From Pseudocitrobacter corydidari (GTDB lineage: Bacteria; Pseudomonadota; Gammaproteobacteria; Enterobacterales; Enterobacteriaceae): a DNA stretch of 64,000 nucleotides. This document shows positions 25,863-34,995 of the stretch, one piece after another. Every line of letters starts with the position of its first letter. The first letter of the stretch is position 1. The translations under genes were made by a program, and so were the position numbers. The stretch is from the NCBI RefSeq assembly GCF_021172065.1, contig NZ_CP087880.1, forward strand, positions 4,564,583 through 4,628,582. Direction: 5' to 3'. The notes below the pieces were generated by a model, which saw nothing but the letters and a program-made list of their open reading frames with translations, was not told where the DNA came from and ran no database searches.

Positions 25863-26444
25863 TTAAGCAAAAATTTTACCAAGATGCTCGCGGTATTCTG
25901 CAATATAACGCGGAACGTCAGGCATTTTGATGACGTCGTTGGCGATAAAGGTCGGCAGCGCTTCCATACCAAGGAACTGGTTGGCTTTGTGGAACGGCAG
26001 ATAAACACCGTCTACGCCCACGCCGTGGAAGAACTGTTCTTTATCGGTGAACGCTTCCATCGGCGCGTTCCAGGTCAGAGAAAGCATGTAAGTTTTGCCC
26101 TGAATCAGACCGCCGGAGCCATATTTCTTGCTGGCGTCGGAACGGGTACGACCATCGCTGGCATACAGTGCGCCGTGACCTTCGGTGAACACGTCATCGA
26201 TATATTTTTTCACGGTCCACGGTGCGCCCATCCACCAGCCCGGCATTTGCCAGATAACGGAATCGGCCCACAGGAAGTTTTGTACTTCGGCTTTCACGTC
26301 GTAATCGCTGTCGGCGCGCACAACTTTAACATCATGCCCGGCGTCGCGCAGGAAGCTTTCCGCGACCTCGGTCATGGTGTCGTTCAGCTGGCCGTTAGAG
26401 TGACCAAATTTTTTGCCGCCGTTAATAATCAAGATGTTGCTCAT
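25863..26444 (-). CDS. mdaB: NADPH quinone reductase MdaB
   Basis: 193 residues, the E. coli MdaB length. A flavodoxin-like FAD quinone reductase that makes two-electron reductions and avoids semiquinone. The start shows the NILIINGGKKFGHSNGQLN phosphate-binding loop, and the dimer/FAD motif WADSVIWQMPGWWMGAPW is present (about residue 74). In E. coli mdaB is induced by QseBC-type signals; qseC ends about 107 nt upstream on the same strand. The two-gene unit mdaB-ygiN is retained. Confidence 0.95.
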   Translation of the reverse strand: MSNILIINGGKKFGHSNGQLNDTMTEVAESFLRDAGHDVKVVRADSDYDVKAEVQNFLWADSVIWQMPGWWMGAPWTVKKYIDDVFTEGHGALYASDGRTRSDASKKYGSGGLIQGKTYMLSLTWNAPMEAFTDKEQFFHGVGVDGVYLPFHKANQFLGMEALPTFIANDVIKMPDVPRYIAEYREHLGKIFA

Positions 26445-26550
26445 TTTTTGTCCTCGGTAAAAAGCGTTTGGCCGTTATAATACCCCTCCTGACGAACCGT
26501 GAATATGAGCAAAATGTGCAAAGTCTTTTGCTGTATGAGCAATAATCTGA

Positions 26551-27900
26551 TTACCAACGCACCTGCGCTTCGAACCCGCCTTCAGAAATGTTACCGAAAT
26601 TCACCGTCATACCGTGCAGAGACGCAATGCGCCGAACAATCGACAACCCCAGCCCGCTGCCCGTTTGCTCTTGCCCTGGTGGGCGATAAAAACGCTCGCC
26701 CATTCGCGCCAGCGCTTCCGGCGACACGCCTGGTCCGTTATCGCGCACGGTAAAGCCGCCTTGCTCCAGGGTCACATCGATAACGCTGCCTGATGGACTG
26801 TAGCGTACGGCGTTATCCAGCAAATTACGCACCAGCAGGCTGAGCAGCAGCGGCTGCGCGGTGCGGGCGATGCTGATGTCGTTGAGGTGTAAGCGAACTT
26901 CAATGCCCGCGCGCTGGGCGCTGTGATAAATATCCATCACCGCAGATTGCAGCAACTCTTCCAACTGGACCGTCTGTACGTCTGCCAGATTATCCAGCGA
27001 ATCGAGGCGGGAGAGGGTGAGCAACTGCTCCACCAGGCGGGTGGCACGGTCGATCCCTTCATGCAACTGTGACAAGGCTTTCTCGCGCGCGTCGGCATCA
27101 TCTTGTGAGAGCTGCGCCACTTCGGTCTGTACTTTCAGCGCGGTTAACGGGCTACGCAGTTCATGGGCGGCGTCGGAGGTAAAGCGCCGCTCGCGGTTCA
27201 TCATTTCATGGGTTTGATGGAAGAGGTGATTGAGGGCGTCAACCAGCGGGCGCACCTCGTTGGGTACGCCTTTGGTGTTGAGTGGCGTATCGTCTTCCGG
27301 CGAGCGGCGGCGTAGGGTGAGCGTCAGTTTTTTCAGCGGCCGCAGTTCGCTGCTGAGCAGCAGGATCAAGAGTAAAAACATCACCGGCAGCGCCACCAGC
27401 CACGGCGTAAGCTGCGACGTGATGATGTCCAGCGCCATCTCTTCACGATATTCCCATTCCTGGCCGACCACGATGCGATATTTTTTATCGGCGGTGGTCA
27501 GCCACAGAAAACGCCAGCGATCGTCATCATTGATCAAGTTGCCGTCGTCAAACCCTTCCCGGCGATAGCTGTAAGGAATGAACGGGCCGTTTTCGCCATC
27601 GTGCATTACCATTCTGCCGTCGATCGCGTACACCGCGAAAGCCAGCACATCTTCATCAAGATGCCCGTGTTTAACCTTTTTCGGCGCGCGGATAAACTGC
27701 CGCGAGCTGCGAACGTCGGTAAAATCCATCGCGCTGATGCGCTTGGCGAACAGCATTTGCTGGGTATCAAAGAGCTTATCCAGCTTATTGGTGGTTTGAT
27801 GCCAGGCCACCAGGCTGGCGCAGAGCCATGCGGCGGCGGAAAGCAGCATAAACAGCAGCGTCAGGCGAACGCGCAGGCTGAGGCGGGGAAACAGTTTCAC
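26551..27900 (-). CDS. qseC: Sensor histidine kinase QseC
   Basis: 449 residues as in E. coli. Two membrane segments (about 12-34 and 164-182) bracket a periplasmic sensor of about 130 residues. Then come the HAMP region, the phosphoacceptor H246 in DAAHELRSPL, an N box LVRNLLDNAVRYSP and G boxes VRDNGPGV and GSGLGLSIV. It phosphorylates QseB and is proposed to sense autoinducer-3 or catecholamines. Its start overlaps the qseB stop by 4 nt. E. coli ygiZ, between qseC and mdaB, is absent here. Confidence 0.96.
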   Translation of the reverse strand: MKLFPRLSLRVRLTLLFMLLSAAAWLCASLVAWHQTTNKLDKLFDTQQMLFAKRISAMDFTDVRSSRQFIRAPKKVKHGHLDEDVLAFAVYAIDGRMVMHDGENGPFIPYSYRREGFDDGNLINDDDRWRFLWLTTADKKYRIVVGQEWEYREEMALDIITSQLTPWLVALPVMFLLLILLLSSELRPLKKLTLTLRRRSPEDDTPLNTKGVPNEVRPLVDALNHLFHQTHEMMNRERRFTSDAAHELRSPLTALKVQTEVAQLSQDDADAREKALSQLHEGIDRATRLVEQLLTLSRLDSLDNLADVQTVQLEELLQSAVMDIYHSAQRAGIEVRLHLNDISIARTAQPLLLSLLVRNLLDNAVRYSPSGSVIDVTLEQGGFTVRDNGPGVSPEALARMGERFYRPPGQEQTGSGLGLSIVRRIASLHGMTVNFGNISEGGFEAQVRW

Positions 27901-28556
27901 TGCGCCCCCAGCGTATAACCGATGCCGTGTACGGTGCGGATAAACTCGCTGCCCAGTTTGCGGCGCAGATGATGCACGTGCACTTCCACGGCGTTGCTGG
28001 TGACGTCGTCATCCCAGCTGTAGAGCTTTTCTTCAATAAGCTTGCGCGGCAGAACGCGCCCGCTGTTGCGCAGCAGCAACTCCAGCAGAGCAAATTCTTT
28101 CGGTTTAAGAGGAAGCGGTTCGCCGTTGAGCGTGGCGGTGAGTTTACCGGGGTCGAGCGTCACCGCGCCGTGGCGCAGTTCATTGCTGGGCTGCCCGTGC
28201 GCGCGACGGATTAACGCCTCCAGCCTGGCGGCGACTTCAATCAGCGCAAAGGGCTTGCATAAATAGTCGTCCGCGCCCAGGCGAAGCCCTTCAACGCGCT
28301 GGTTGAGCGCGTCGCGCGCGGTGAGGATCAATACCGGTTCATGATGCGATTTTTCTCGCCAGCCACGCAGAATATCCAGCCCATCGATGCCGGGCAGGGT
28401 GAGGTCGAGGATGACGGCGTCATACGGCGCGCTGTCGAGGGCCACTTTGCCTTCTTCACCGCGGGTAAACCAGTCGACCGTAAAGCCCATTTTGCCAAGG
28501 CCGGTTTTCAGCCCGTCGCCGATCAGTTTGTCATCTTCTACCAGTAAAATTCGCAT
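27897..28556 (-). CDS. qseB: Response regulator QseB (OmpR/PhoB family)
   Basis: 219 residues. The receiver domain has acidic pocket VEDD, phosphoacceptor D51 (VILDLTLPG) and K101 (YLCKPFA). The C-terminal winged helix contains GRVLPRKLIEEKLY and VHVHHLRRKLG. QseB controls motility and biofilm genes and autoregulates. A QseB/PmrA-type direct repeat is found upstream in the qseB-ygiW gap. qseB and qseC overlap, so they are one operon. Confidence 0.96.
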   Translation of the reverse strand: MRILLVEDDKLIGDGLKTGLGKMGFTVDWFTRGEEGKVALDSAPYDAVILDLTLPGIDGLDILRGWREKSHHEPVLILTARDALNQRVEGLRLGADDYLCKPFALIEVAARLEALIRRAHGQPSNELRHGAVTLDPGKLTATLNGEPLPLKPKEFALLELLLRNSGRVLPRKLIEEKLYSWDDDVTSNAVEVHVHHLRRKLGSEFIRTVHGIGYTLGAQ

Positions 28557-28642
28557 CTTGCGCTCCTTGCCCCTCTGCCTGAATAAAGCCAGTAAACCCT
28601 TATCAGACCTACGCTGTACAGTAAAAAAAAGAATATTTTTAC

Positions 28643-28659
28643 CTTAAGAAGTCGTTAAG
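28643..28659 (+). promoter_or_regulatory. QseB/PmrA-type binding site between qseB and ygiW
   Basis: CTTAAG-AAGTC-GTTAAG matches the direct repeat CTTAAG-N5-CTTAAG bound by PmrA and QseB-type regulators in 11 of 12 bases. It lies 86 bp upstream of qseB and 50 bp upstream of ygiW, placing both genes under the same regulator. Confidence 0.75.
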
Positions 28660-28709
28660 CATTATCCTGTTAAATGGCTTTCGTAATGAAATTTAAGGGA
28701 GAAAATATC

Positions 28710-29102
28710 ATGAAGAAACTTGCTGCAATGGCCGCCGTCCTGGCGCTGATGGCTACCCCGGTTCTGGCGAACACTCAGGGCGGTTTTTCTGGCCCAAATT
28801 CAACGTCAACACAAAGCGGCGGCTTCGTCGGCCCGGATGGTACTGTAACCACCGTTGCTAATGCGAAAACCCTGCGTGATGATACCTGGGTTACGCTAAA
28901 AGGGACTATCGTTGAGCGTATCTCTGACGATCTCTATACCTTTAAAGATGAGACCGGCACCATCAACGTGGATATCGACGACAAACGCTGGAACGGCCTG
29001 ACCGTGACCCCGCAGGATAAAGTGGAAATTCGCGGTGAAGTGGATAAAGACTGGAACTCGGTTGAGATCGACGTCAAACAGATCCAGAAACTGAAACCGT
29101 AA
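28710..29102 (+). CDS. ygiW: Periplasmic OB-fold stress protein YgiW (BOF family)
   Basis: 130 residues as in E. coli. A signal peptide (KKLAAMAAVLALMATPVLA) leads into a QGGFSGP/GGFVGPDG repeat and a single OB-fold (DTWVTLKGTIVERISDDLY, TGTINVDIDDKRW). Members of the family respond to peroxide, cadmium and acid in E. coli and are called VisP in Salmonella, where VisP links QseC signalling to LPS modification. AGGGAG 8 nt before ATG 28710 fixes the start; 28674 is upstream noise. It is divergent from qseB. Confidence 0.95.
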   Translation: MKKLAAMAAVLALMATPVLANTQGGFSGPNSTSTQSGGFVGPDGTVTTVANAKTLRDDTWVTLKGTIVERISDDLYTFKDETGTINVDIDDKRWNGLTVTPQDKVEIRGEVDKDWNSVEIDVKQIQKLKP

Positions 29103-29175
29103 CCGGGAAGAGTGCGCAAGATCGGTCAGGATCTCACGGCATAACCCCGGCACTATTGTTGGCACGGAGGCCGTG

Positions 29176-30042
29176 ATGAATGACCGGTTAAAAGCGCAAT
29201 ATTCGGCTCGCTTACGGCGAGTGTGTGACCATATCGAGCGCCATCTGGATGCGCCTCTTTCATTAGAGTCATTAAGCCAGATGGCGTACTGTTCGCCTTT
29301 CCATTTCCATCGGCAGTTTACCGCCTGGTGTGGCATGCCGCTCTACCGGTACATCCAGTGGTTGCGCCTGCGCCGCGCATCGTGGCGGCTGGCGTTTAAT
29401 CCACAGGATAAGGTTATCGATATTGCGTTGGATGCAGGGTTTCAGAACCCGGAGTCATTCACTCGAGCTTTCAAGATGGCGTTTGGTCAAAGCCCGCGAC
29501 AGTTCCGGCAGCAACCGGACTGGCGCGCCTGGCACCAGCGCATGCCAATGATGAACATAAAAGGGCAAAAAAATATGGATGTCACCCTTGTCGATTTTCC
29601 CCGTACACCAGTTGCATTACTGCAACATCGCTGTAATCCGGAGCTAGTGAACTACAGCGCCGCGAAGTTTATTCTATGGCGTAAAGAAACGGGCCTGTCG
29701 CCGGTCGCGCAAAGCGCAACGTTCGGCATTGCCTGGGACGACCCGCAAACGACGCCGCCGGAAGCGTTTCGTTTCGATATTTGCGGCAGCGTAAACGCGC
29801 CCGTGCCCGAAAATGCTCACGGCGTTATTAACGGCGAAATTCCCGCCGGACGCTGCGCGGTGGTGCGCCATCACGGCTCGCTGGATACGGTCGGTGAAAG
29901 CGTCTGGTCTCTGTTCCGCGACTGGTTGCCGGGCAGCGGTGAAACGCCGCGCGATTTCCCGGTTTTCTTTCAGTATCACAATTTTGTCAATGAAGTTGCC
30001 GAGCACGAACTGCAAACCGATATCTACCTGCCACTGCAATAA
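29176..30042 (+). CDS. ygiV: AraC-type regulator with GyrI-like effector domain, YgiV
   Basis: 288 residues. The N-terminal 105 residues carry two AraC helix-turn-helix motifs (LSLESLSQMAYCSPFHFHRQF and VIDIALDAGFQNPESFTRAF). The C-terminal 155 residues form a GyrI-like ligand domain (VTLVDFPRTPVALLQHRCNP, PAGRCAVVRHHGSLDTVGESV), the Rob/SbmC-like small-molecule binding type. E. coli K-12 YgiV is a 160-residue protein that corresponds to the C-terminal domain alone. ATG 29176 has GGAGG at 5-nt spacing; GTG 29173 is possible. No mqsRA toxin pair lies between this gene and parC. Confidence 0.9.
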   Translation: MNDRLKAQYSARLRRVCDHIERHLDAPLSLESLSQMAYCSPFHFHRQFTAWCGMPLYRYIQWLRLRRASWRLAFNPQDKVIDIALDAGFQNPESFTRAFKMAFGQSPRQFRQQPDWRAWHQRMPMMNIKGQKNMDVTLVDFPRTPVALLQHRCNPELVNYSAAKFILWRKETGLSPVAQSATFGIAWDDPQTTPPEAFRFDICGSVNAPVPENAHGVINGEIPAGRCAVVRHHGSLDTVGESVWSLFRDWLPGSGETPRDFPVFFQYHNFVNEVAEHELQTDIYLPLQ

Positions 30043-30058
30043 ACCGCCTTCCTCGCCT

Positions 30059-30092
30059 TATCTCACGGACTTGTGACTCAGCCCGTGAGATA
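30059..30092 (+). terminator. Hairpin after ygiV
   Basis: TATCTCACGG and CCGTGAGATA form a 10-bp stem with a 14-nt loop 17 nt after ygiV. No U-tract follows, so it may be Rho-assisted or a parC 5'-UTR structure. Confidence 0.45.
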
Positions 30093-30157
30093 GGGTATTA
30101 TCTGCGGCAATATTGCCGTCCGAACGGTCAGCATGCAGATTTGAGGAACCCCCATTA

Positions 30158-32416
30158 ATGAGCGATATGGCAGAGCGCCTTGCGCTACATGAATTCACGG
30201 AAAACGCCTACTTAAACTACTCCATGTACGTCATCATGGATCGCGCGTTGCCGTTTATTGGTGATGGTCTGAAGCCGGTGCAGCGCCGCATCGTCTATGC
30301 GATGTCTGAGCTGGGCCTGAACGCCAGCGCCAAATTCAAAAAATCGGCGCGTACCGTCGGTGACGTGTTAGGTAAATATCACCCGCACGGCGACAGCGCC
30401 TGCTATGAAGCGATGGTGCTGATGGCGCAGCCGTTCTCTTACCGTTACCCGCTGGTCGACGGCCAGGGGAACTGGGGGGCGCCGGACGATCCGAAATCGT
30501 TCGCGGCAATGCGTTATACCGAATCGCGTCTGTCGAAGTATGCCGAGCTGCTGCTGGGTGAACTGGGACAAGGCACGGCGGACTGGGTACCGAACTTTGA
30601 CGGTACGATGCAGGAGCCGAAAATGCTGCCTGCGCGTCTGCCGAATATTCTGCTGAACGGCACCACCGGCATTGCGGTGGGTATGGCGACGGATATTCCG
30701 CCGCACAACCTGCGCGAAGTCGCTAACGCCGCCATCAAACTGATTGAACAGCCGAAAACCACGCTGGATGAAGTGCTTGATATCGTGCAGGGGCCGGACT
30801 ATCCGACCGAAGCGGAAATCATCACCTCCCGCGCGGAAATTCGCAAAATTTACCAGAACGGGCGCGGCTCTGTACGTATGCGCGCGGTCTGGAATAAAGA
30901 AGATGGCGCGGTGGTGATCACTGCGCTGCCGCATCAGGTTTCCGGCGCGAAAGTGCTGGAGCAAATCGCCGCCCAGATGCGCAACAAAAAGCTGCCGATG
31001 GTTGATGACCTGCGCGATGAGTCGGACCACGAAAACCCGACGCGTCTGGTGATTGTGCCGCGTTCCAACCGTGTGGATATGGAGCCGGTGATGAATCACC
31101 TCTTCGCCACCACGGACCTGGAAAAAAGCTATCGTATTAACCTGAACATGATCGGCCTGGATGGTCGCCCGGCGGTGAAAAACCTGCTGGAGATCCTCAC
31201 CGAATGGCTGGCGTTCCGTCGCGACACCGTGCGTCGTCGCCTGAACTATCGTCTGGAGAAAGTGCTCAAGCGCCTGCATATCCTCGAAGGTTTGCTGGTG
31301 GCGTTTCTCAACATCGACGAAGTCATTGAGATCATTCGCACCGAAGATGAGCCAAAACCGGCGCTGATGTCGCGCTTCGGCATTAGCGAAACACAGGCGG
31401 AAGCTATCCTCGAGCTGAAACTGCGCCACCTTGCGAAGCTCGAAGAAGTGAAAATTCGCGGTGAGCAAAACGATCTGGCGAAAGAGCGCGATCAGCTGCA
31501 GGCCATTCTCGCCTCCGAGCGAAAAATGAATAACCTGCTGAAGAAAGAGCTGCAGGCTGATGCCGATACCTTCGGCGACGATCGCCGTTCTCCGCTGCAC
31601 GAACGTGACGAAGCGAAGGCGATGAGCGAGCATGACATGCTGCCGTCTGAGCCGGTGACCATTGTGCTGTCGCAGATGGGCTGGGTGCGTAGCGCCAAAG
31701 GCCACGACATCGACGCGCAGGGGCTGAGTTATAAAGCGGGCGACAGCTGGAAAGCATCGGTGAAAGGCAAGAGCAATCAGCCGGTGGTATTTGTGGATAC
31801 GACCGGACGCAGCTATGCCATCGACCCTATCACGCTGCCGTCGGCGCGCGGTCAGGGCGAACCGTTGACCGGTAAGCTGACGCTGCCGCCGGGGGCGACC
31901 GTTGAGCATATGCTGATGGAAAGCGACGATCAGAAACTACTGATGGCGTCTGACGCGGGCTACGGCTTCCTGTGTACATTCAACGATCTCGTTGCGCGTA
32001 ACCGCGCGGGTAAGGCGATGATCTCGCTGCCGGAAAATGCGCACGTCCTGCCGCCGGTGGTGGTAGAAGATGAGTCTGACATGCTGCTGGCGATCACCAG
32101 CGCGGGACGCATGCTGATGTTCCCGGTAAGCGACCTGCCGCAGTTGTCGAAAGGTAAGGGCAACAAGATTATCAATATCCCGTCAGCGGAAGCGGCGAAA
32201 GGGGAAGATAGTCTGGCACACCTTTACCTGCTGCCGCCGCAGACCACGCTGACCGTGCACGTCGGGAAACGTAAAATCAAACTGCGTCCGGAAGAGCTGC
32301 AAAAAGTGACGGGCGAACGTGGCCGTCGCGGTACGCTGATGCGTGGGTTGCAGAAAATCGACCGTATCGATATCGACTCTCCGTTGCGTCAGAGCGCGGG
32401 GGAGAGCGAGGAGTAA
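30158..32416 (+). CDS. parC: DNA topoisomerase IV subunit A ParC
   Basis: 752 residues, the E. coli length. It holds the DNA cleavage core: catalytic tyrosine in AAMRYTESRL (about residue 120), the winged-helix with YHPHGDSACYEAMVLMAQPF and the C-terminal pinwheel domain. Quinolone positions S80 and E84 are wild type (GDSACYEA), so no classical resistance mutation is present. The longest frame begins at 30113, but MSDMAERLALHEF at 30158 with TGAGGA upstream matches E. coli. parE is 13 kb upstream. Confidence 0.98.
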   Translation: MSDMAERLALHEFTENAYLNYSMYVIMDRALPFIGDGLKPVQRRIVYAMSELGLNASAKFKKSARTVGDVLGKYHPHGDSACYEAMVLMAQPFSYRYPLVDGQGNWGAPDDPKSFAAMRYTESRLSKYAELLLGELGQGTADWVPNFDGTMQEPKMLPARLPNILLNGTTGIAVGMATDIPPHNLREVANAAIKLIEQPKTTLDEVLDIVQGPDYPTEAEIITSRAEIRKIYQNGRGSVRMRAVWNKEDGAVVITALPHQVSGAKVLEQIAAQMRNKKLPMVDDLRDESDHENPTRLVIVPRSNRVDMEPVMNHLFATTDLEKSYRINLNMIGLDGRPAVKNLLEILTEWLAFRRDTVRRRLNYRLEKVLKRLHILEGLLVAFLNIDEVIEIIRTEDEPKPALMSRFGISETQAEAILELKLRHLAKLEEVKIRGEQNDLAKERDQLQAILASERKMNNLLKKELQADADTFGDDRRSPLHERDEAKAMSEHDMLPSEPVTIVLSQMGWVRSAKGHDIDAQGLSYKAGDSWKASVKGKSNQPVVFVDTTGRSYAIDPITLPSARGQGEPLTGKLTLPPGATVEHMLMESDDQKLLMASDAGYGFLCTFNDLVARNRAGKAMISLPENAHVLPPVVVEDESDMLLAITSAGRMLMFPVSDLPQLSKGKGNKIINIPSAEAAKGEDSLAHLYLLPPQTTLTVHVGKRKIKLRPEELQKVTGERGRRGTLMRGLQKIDRIDIDSPLRQSAGESEE

Positions 32417-32423
32417 AGCTTGA

Positions 32424-32537
32424 CCCCTCACCCCGGCCCTCTCCCCAAAGGGGAGAGGGTGGAAAACCAGTGCAAGGGTTAACACCACACTCGGGCGATC
32501 CCCTCTCCCCTTTGGGGAGAGGGTTAGGGTGAGGGGC
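32424..32537. repeat. Hairpin repeat, CCTCTCCCC/GGGGAGAGG type, two units inverted
   Basis: Just after parC, CCCCTCACCC (32424-32433) and GGGTGAGGGG (32527-32536) bracket two hairpins. Each has CCCTCTCCCC, a 3-nt loop and GGGGAGAGGG. This is a dispersed enterobacterial repeat different from the classical REP consensus; a single related unit is at 51880-51902. It can also act as a transcription end between parC and plsC. Confidence 0.85.
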
Positions 32538-32678
32538 TAAAGGCGACAACGCACACATTTTCCTGTAAAAACGTTGTTAATTACGCCGTTGCGATTAAGA
32601 ATAGCCCTTACGAGGGTTTGCGAGTCACAAATCCTGACCAATATATAACTCTAAGCGGTCAGGGCTTCAGAGGTAGCT

Positions 32679-33416
32679 ATGCTATTTATTTTTCGTGTCA
32701 TCATCGTGGTCATTTACTGCATCCTGGTATGCGTGTTTGGCTGTATCTATTGCCTGTTTAGTCCACGTAATCCAAAACACGTTGCCACTTTTGGCCATAT
32801 GTTTGGCCGTATGGCCCCGCTGTTTGGTCTAAAAGTTGAAACCCGCCTGCCTGCGGATGCCGCAAGCTACGGGAATGCTATCTACATTGCGAACCACCAG
32901 AACAACTACGACATGGTTACTGCGGCAAATATTGTGCAGCCGCCGACTGTCACCGTAGGCAAAAAAAGCCTGGTGTGGATCCCATTCTTTGGTCAGCTTT
33001 ACTGGCTCACCGGTAACCTGCTGATTGACCGTAATAATCGTGCGAAAGCGCACAGCACTATCGCCGAAGTGGTGAAACACTTCAACAACCGCAAAATCTC
33101 CTTCTGGATGTTCCCGGAAGGAACGCGTAGCCGTGGTCGCGGACTGTTACCGTTTAAAACCGGCGCGTTTCACGCCGCCATTGCGGCGGGTGTACCGATT
33201 ATTCCCGTGTGCGTTTCCAATACATCGGATAAGATTAACCTAAACCGCCTGAACAACGGGCTGGTGATTGTTGAAATGCTACCGCCGATCGATACCAGCA
33301 AATGGGGTAAAGACCAGGTACGCGAACTTTCCAAACACTGCCGTGAAGTTATGCAGGCGAAGATTGAAGAATTAGATAAAGAAGTCGCCCAGCGCGAGTC
33401 TGACGGAAAACGATAA
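32679..33416 (+). CDS. plsC: 1-acyl-sn-glycerol-3-phosphate acyltransferase PlsC
   Basis: 245 residues as in E. coli. It acylates lysophosphatidic acid to phosphatidic acid at the inner membrane. The HX4D catalytic block is NHQNNYD (H73, D78), followed by the phosphate-binding FPEGTRSRG (about residue 147) and the substrate block VPIIPVCVSN. An N-terminal membrane segment (FIFRVIIVVIYCILVCVF) anchors it. GAGGTAGCT lies before ATG. ftsP follows 119 nt later on the same strand. Confidence 0.97.
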   Translation: MLFIFRVIIVVIYCILVCVFGCIYCLFSPRNPKHVATFGHMFGRMAPLFGLKVETRLPADAASYGNAIYIANHQNNYDMVTAANIVQPPTVTVGKKSLVWIPFFGQLYWLTGNLLIDRNNRAKAHSTIAEVVKHFNNRKISFWMFPEGTRSRGRGLLPFKTGAFHAAIAAGVPIIPVCVSNTSDKINLNRLNNGLVIVEMLPPIDTSKWGKDQVRELSKHCREVMQAKIEELDKEVAQRESDGKR

Positions 33417-33535
33417 AACCGGGTCAGGCTCACTCGCCGCCGGGCGGAAAAAGCACGGCGGCAAACATAAAACGCGGTGCTGGCTTACGGGAAACGAATT
33501 CCCTTTTTTGATTGATCAGTTTTCATGGAGTTTAT

Positions 33536-34948
33536 ATGTCACTCAGTCGGCGTCAGTTTATTCAGGCATCGGGCGTTGCGTTCTGCGCAGGGGCAGTGCC
33601 GCTGAGGGCAAATGCCGCAGGGAAACAGCCTGAGCTGCCGATACCGCCGCTGGTGGAATCGCGTCGCGGACAGCCTCTCTTTCTTACCTTACAACGTTCA
33701 CACTGGTCCTTCTCTCAGGGCACGCGCGCGCCTGTCTGGGGCATCAATGGTCGCTACCTTGGGCCGACCATCCGCGTGTGGAACGGTGATGACGTCAAAC
33801 TGATCTACAGCAACCGCCTGACGGAAAACGTCGCCATGACCGTGCGCGGTTTGCAGGTTCCCGGCCCGCTGATTGGCGGTGCGGCGCGCATGATGTCGCC
33901 AAACGCCGACTGGGCGCCGGTGCTACCGATTCGCCAGTCTGCCGCAACGCTCTGGTATCAGGCCAATACGCCGAACCACATGGCTCAGCAGGTCTACAAC
34001 GGCCTGGCCGGAATGTGGCTGGTGGAAGATGAAGTCAGTAAGTCCTTACCGATTCCAAACCACTACGGCGTGGACGACTTCCCGGTGATCATTCAGGACA
34101 AGCGTCTGGATAACTTCGGCACGCCGGAATACAGCGAACCTGGCAGCGGTGGCTTCGTCGGCGACACGCTGCTGGTGAACGGCGCGCAAAGCCCGTATGT
34201 CGAAGTGTCACGCGGATGGGTGCGTCTGCGCCTGCTGAACGCCTCTAACTCACGCCGCTATCAGTTGCAGATGAGCGATGGCCGTGCGTTGCACGTCATC
34301 TCCGGCGATCAGGGATTCCTGCCTGCGCCTGTTTCGGTCAAGCAGCTGTCGCTCGCGCCGGGTGAACGTCGTGAAATTCTGGTCGATATGACCAACGGTG
34401 ATGAAGTCTCCATTACCTGTGGCGAAGCGGCAAGCATCATGGACCGTCTGCGCGGTTTCTTTGAGCCGTCGAGCATTCTTATTTCCACGTTGGTGCTCAC
34501 CCTGAAACCGACCGGCCTGCTGCCGCTGGTCACCGATAATCTGCCGATGCGTTTGCTTTCCACCGAGATCATGACCGGCACGCCGCTACGTAGCCGCGAT
34601 ATCGTGCTGGGTGACGATCCGGGCATCAACGGCCAACTGTGGGACCCGCAGCGCATTGATATCACCGCGCAGCAGGGAACCTGGGAGCGCTGGACGGTAC
34701 GCGCGGATGAGCCGCAGTCGTTCCATATTGAAGGCGTGATGTTCCTGATCCGCAACGTCAACGGCGCAATGCCATTCCCGGAAGACAGGGGCTGGAAAGA
34801 TACCGTCTGGGTGGATGGACAGGTGGAACTGCTGGTTTACTACAACCAGCCGTCCTGGCCGCACTTCCCGTTCCAGTATTCCAGCCAAACGCTGGAACTG
34901 GCCGATCGCGGCTCGATTGGGCAAATTCTGGTGAACCCGGCACCGTAA
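33536..34948 (+). CDS. ftsP: Cell division protein FtsP (SufI), multicopper-oxidase fold
   Basis: 470 residues, the E. coli length. The signal is a Tat type: SRRQFIQASGVAFCAGAVPLRANA. The mature protein has three cupredoxin domains but lacks copper-ligand histidine clusters, as in E. coli SufI. It stabilises the divisome under stress and is a model Tat substrate. The longer frame starts at 33512; GGAG 5 nt before ATG 33536 and the Tat start decide for 33536. It is followed by a convergent terminator and the M48 protease gene. Confidence 0.96.
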   Translation: MSLSRRQFIQASGVAFCAGAVPLRANAAGKQPELPIPPLVESRRGQPLFLTLQRSHWSFSQGTRAPVWGINGRYLGPTIRVWNGDDVKLIYSNRLTENVAMTVRGLQVPGPLIGGAARMMSPNADWAPVLPIRQSAATLWYQANTPNHMAQQVYNGLAGMWLVEDEVSKSLPIPNHYGVDDFPVIIQDKRLDNFGTPEYSEPGSGGFVGDTLLVNGAQSPYVEVSRGWVRLRLLNASNSRRYQLQMSDGRALHVISGDQGFLPAPVSVKQLSLAPGERREILVDMTNGDEVSITCGEAASIMDRLRGFFEPSSILISTLVLTLKPTGLLPLVTDNLPMRLLSTEIMTGTPLRSRDIVLGDDPGINGQLWDPQRIDITAQQGTWERWTVRADEPQSFHIEGVMFLIRNVNGAMPFPEDRGWKDTVWVDGQVELLVYYNQPSWPHFPFQYSSQTLELADRGSIGQILVNPAP

Positions 34949-34967
34949 CGCGGGATGCAGAGAACCA

Positions 34968-34988
34968 GCGCCGGGCAATGCCCGGCGC
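34968..34988. terminator. Convergent terminator between ftsP and the M48 protease gene
   Basis: GCGCCGGGC-AAT-GCCCGGCGC is a perfect 9-bp stem with a 3-nt loop between two convergent stops. Confidence 0.8.
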
Positions 34989-34995
34989 GGTTGTA

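Noticed and set aside
30043..30157. mqsRA toxin-antitoxin remnant before parC
   Set aside because: Only 115 bases separate ygiV and parC and none translate into MqsR or MqsA fragments.
30368..31909. 513-codon open frame opposite parC
   Set aside because: Same reason: parC is certain on the + strand and the antisense product has the composition of a codon-bias shadow.
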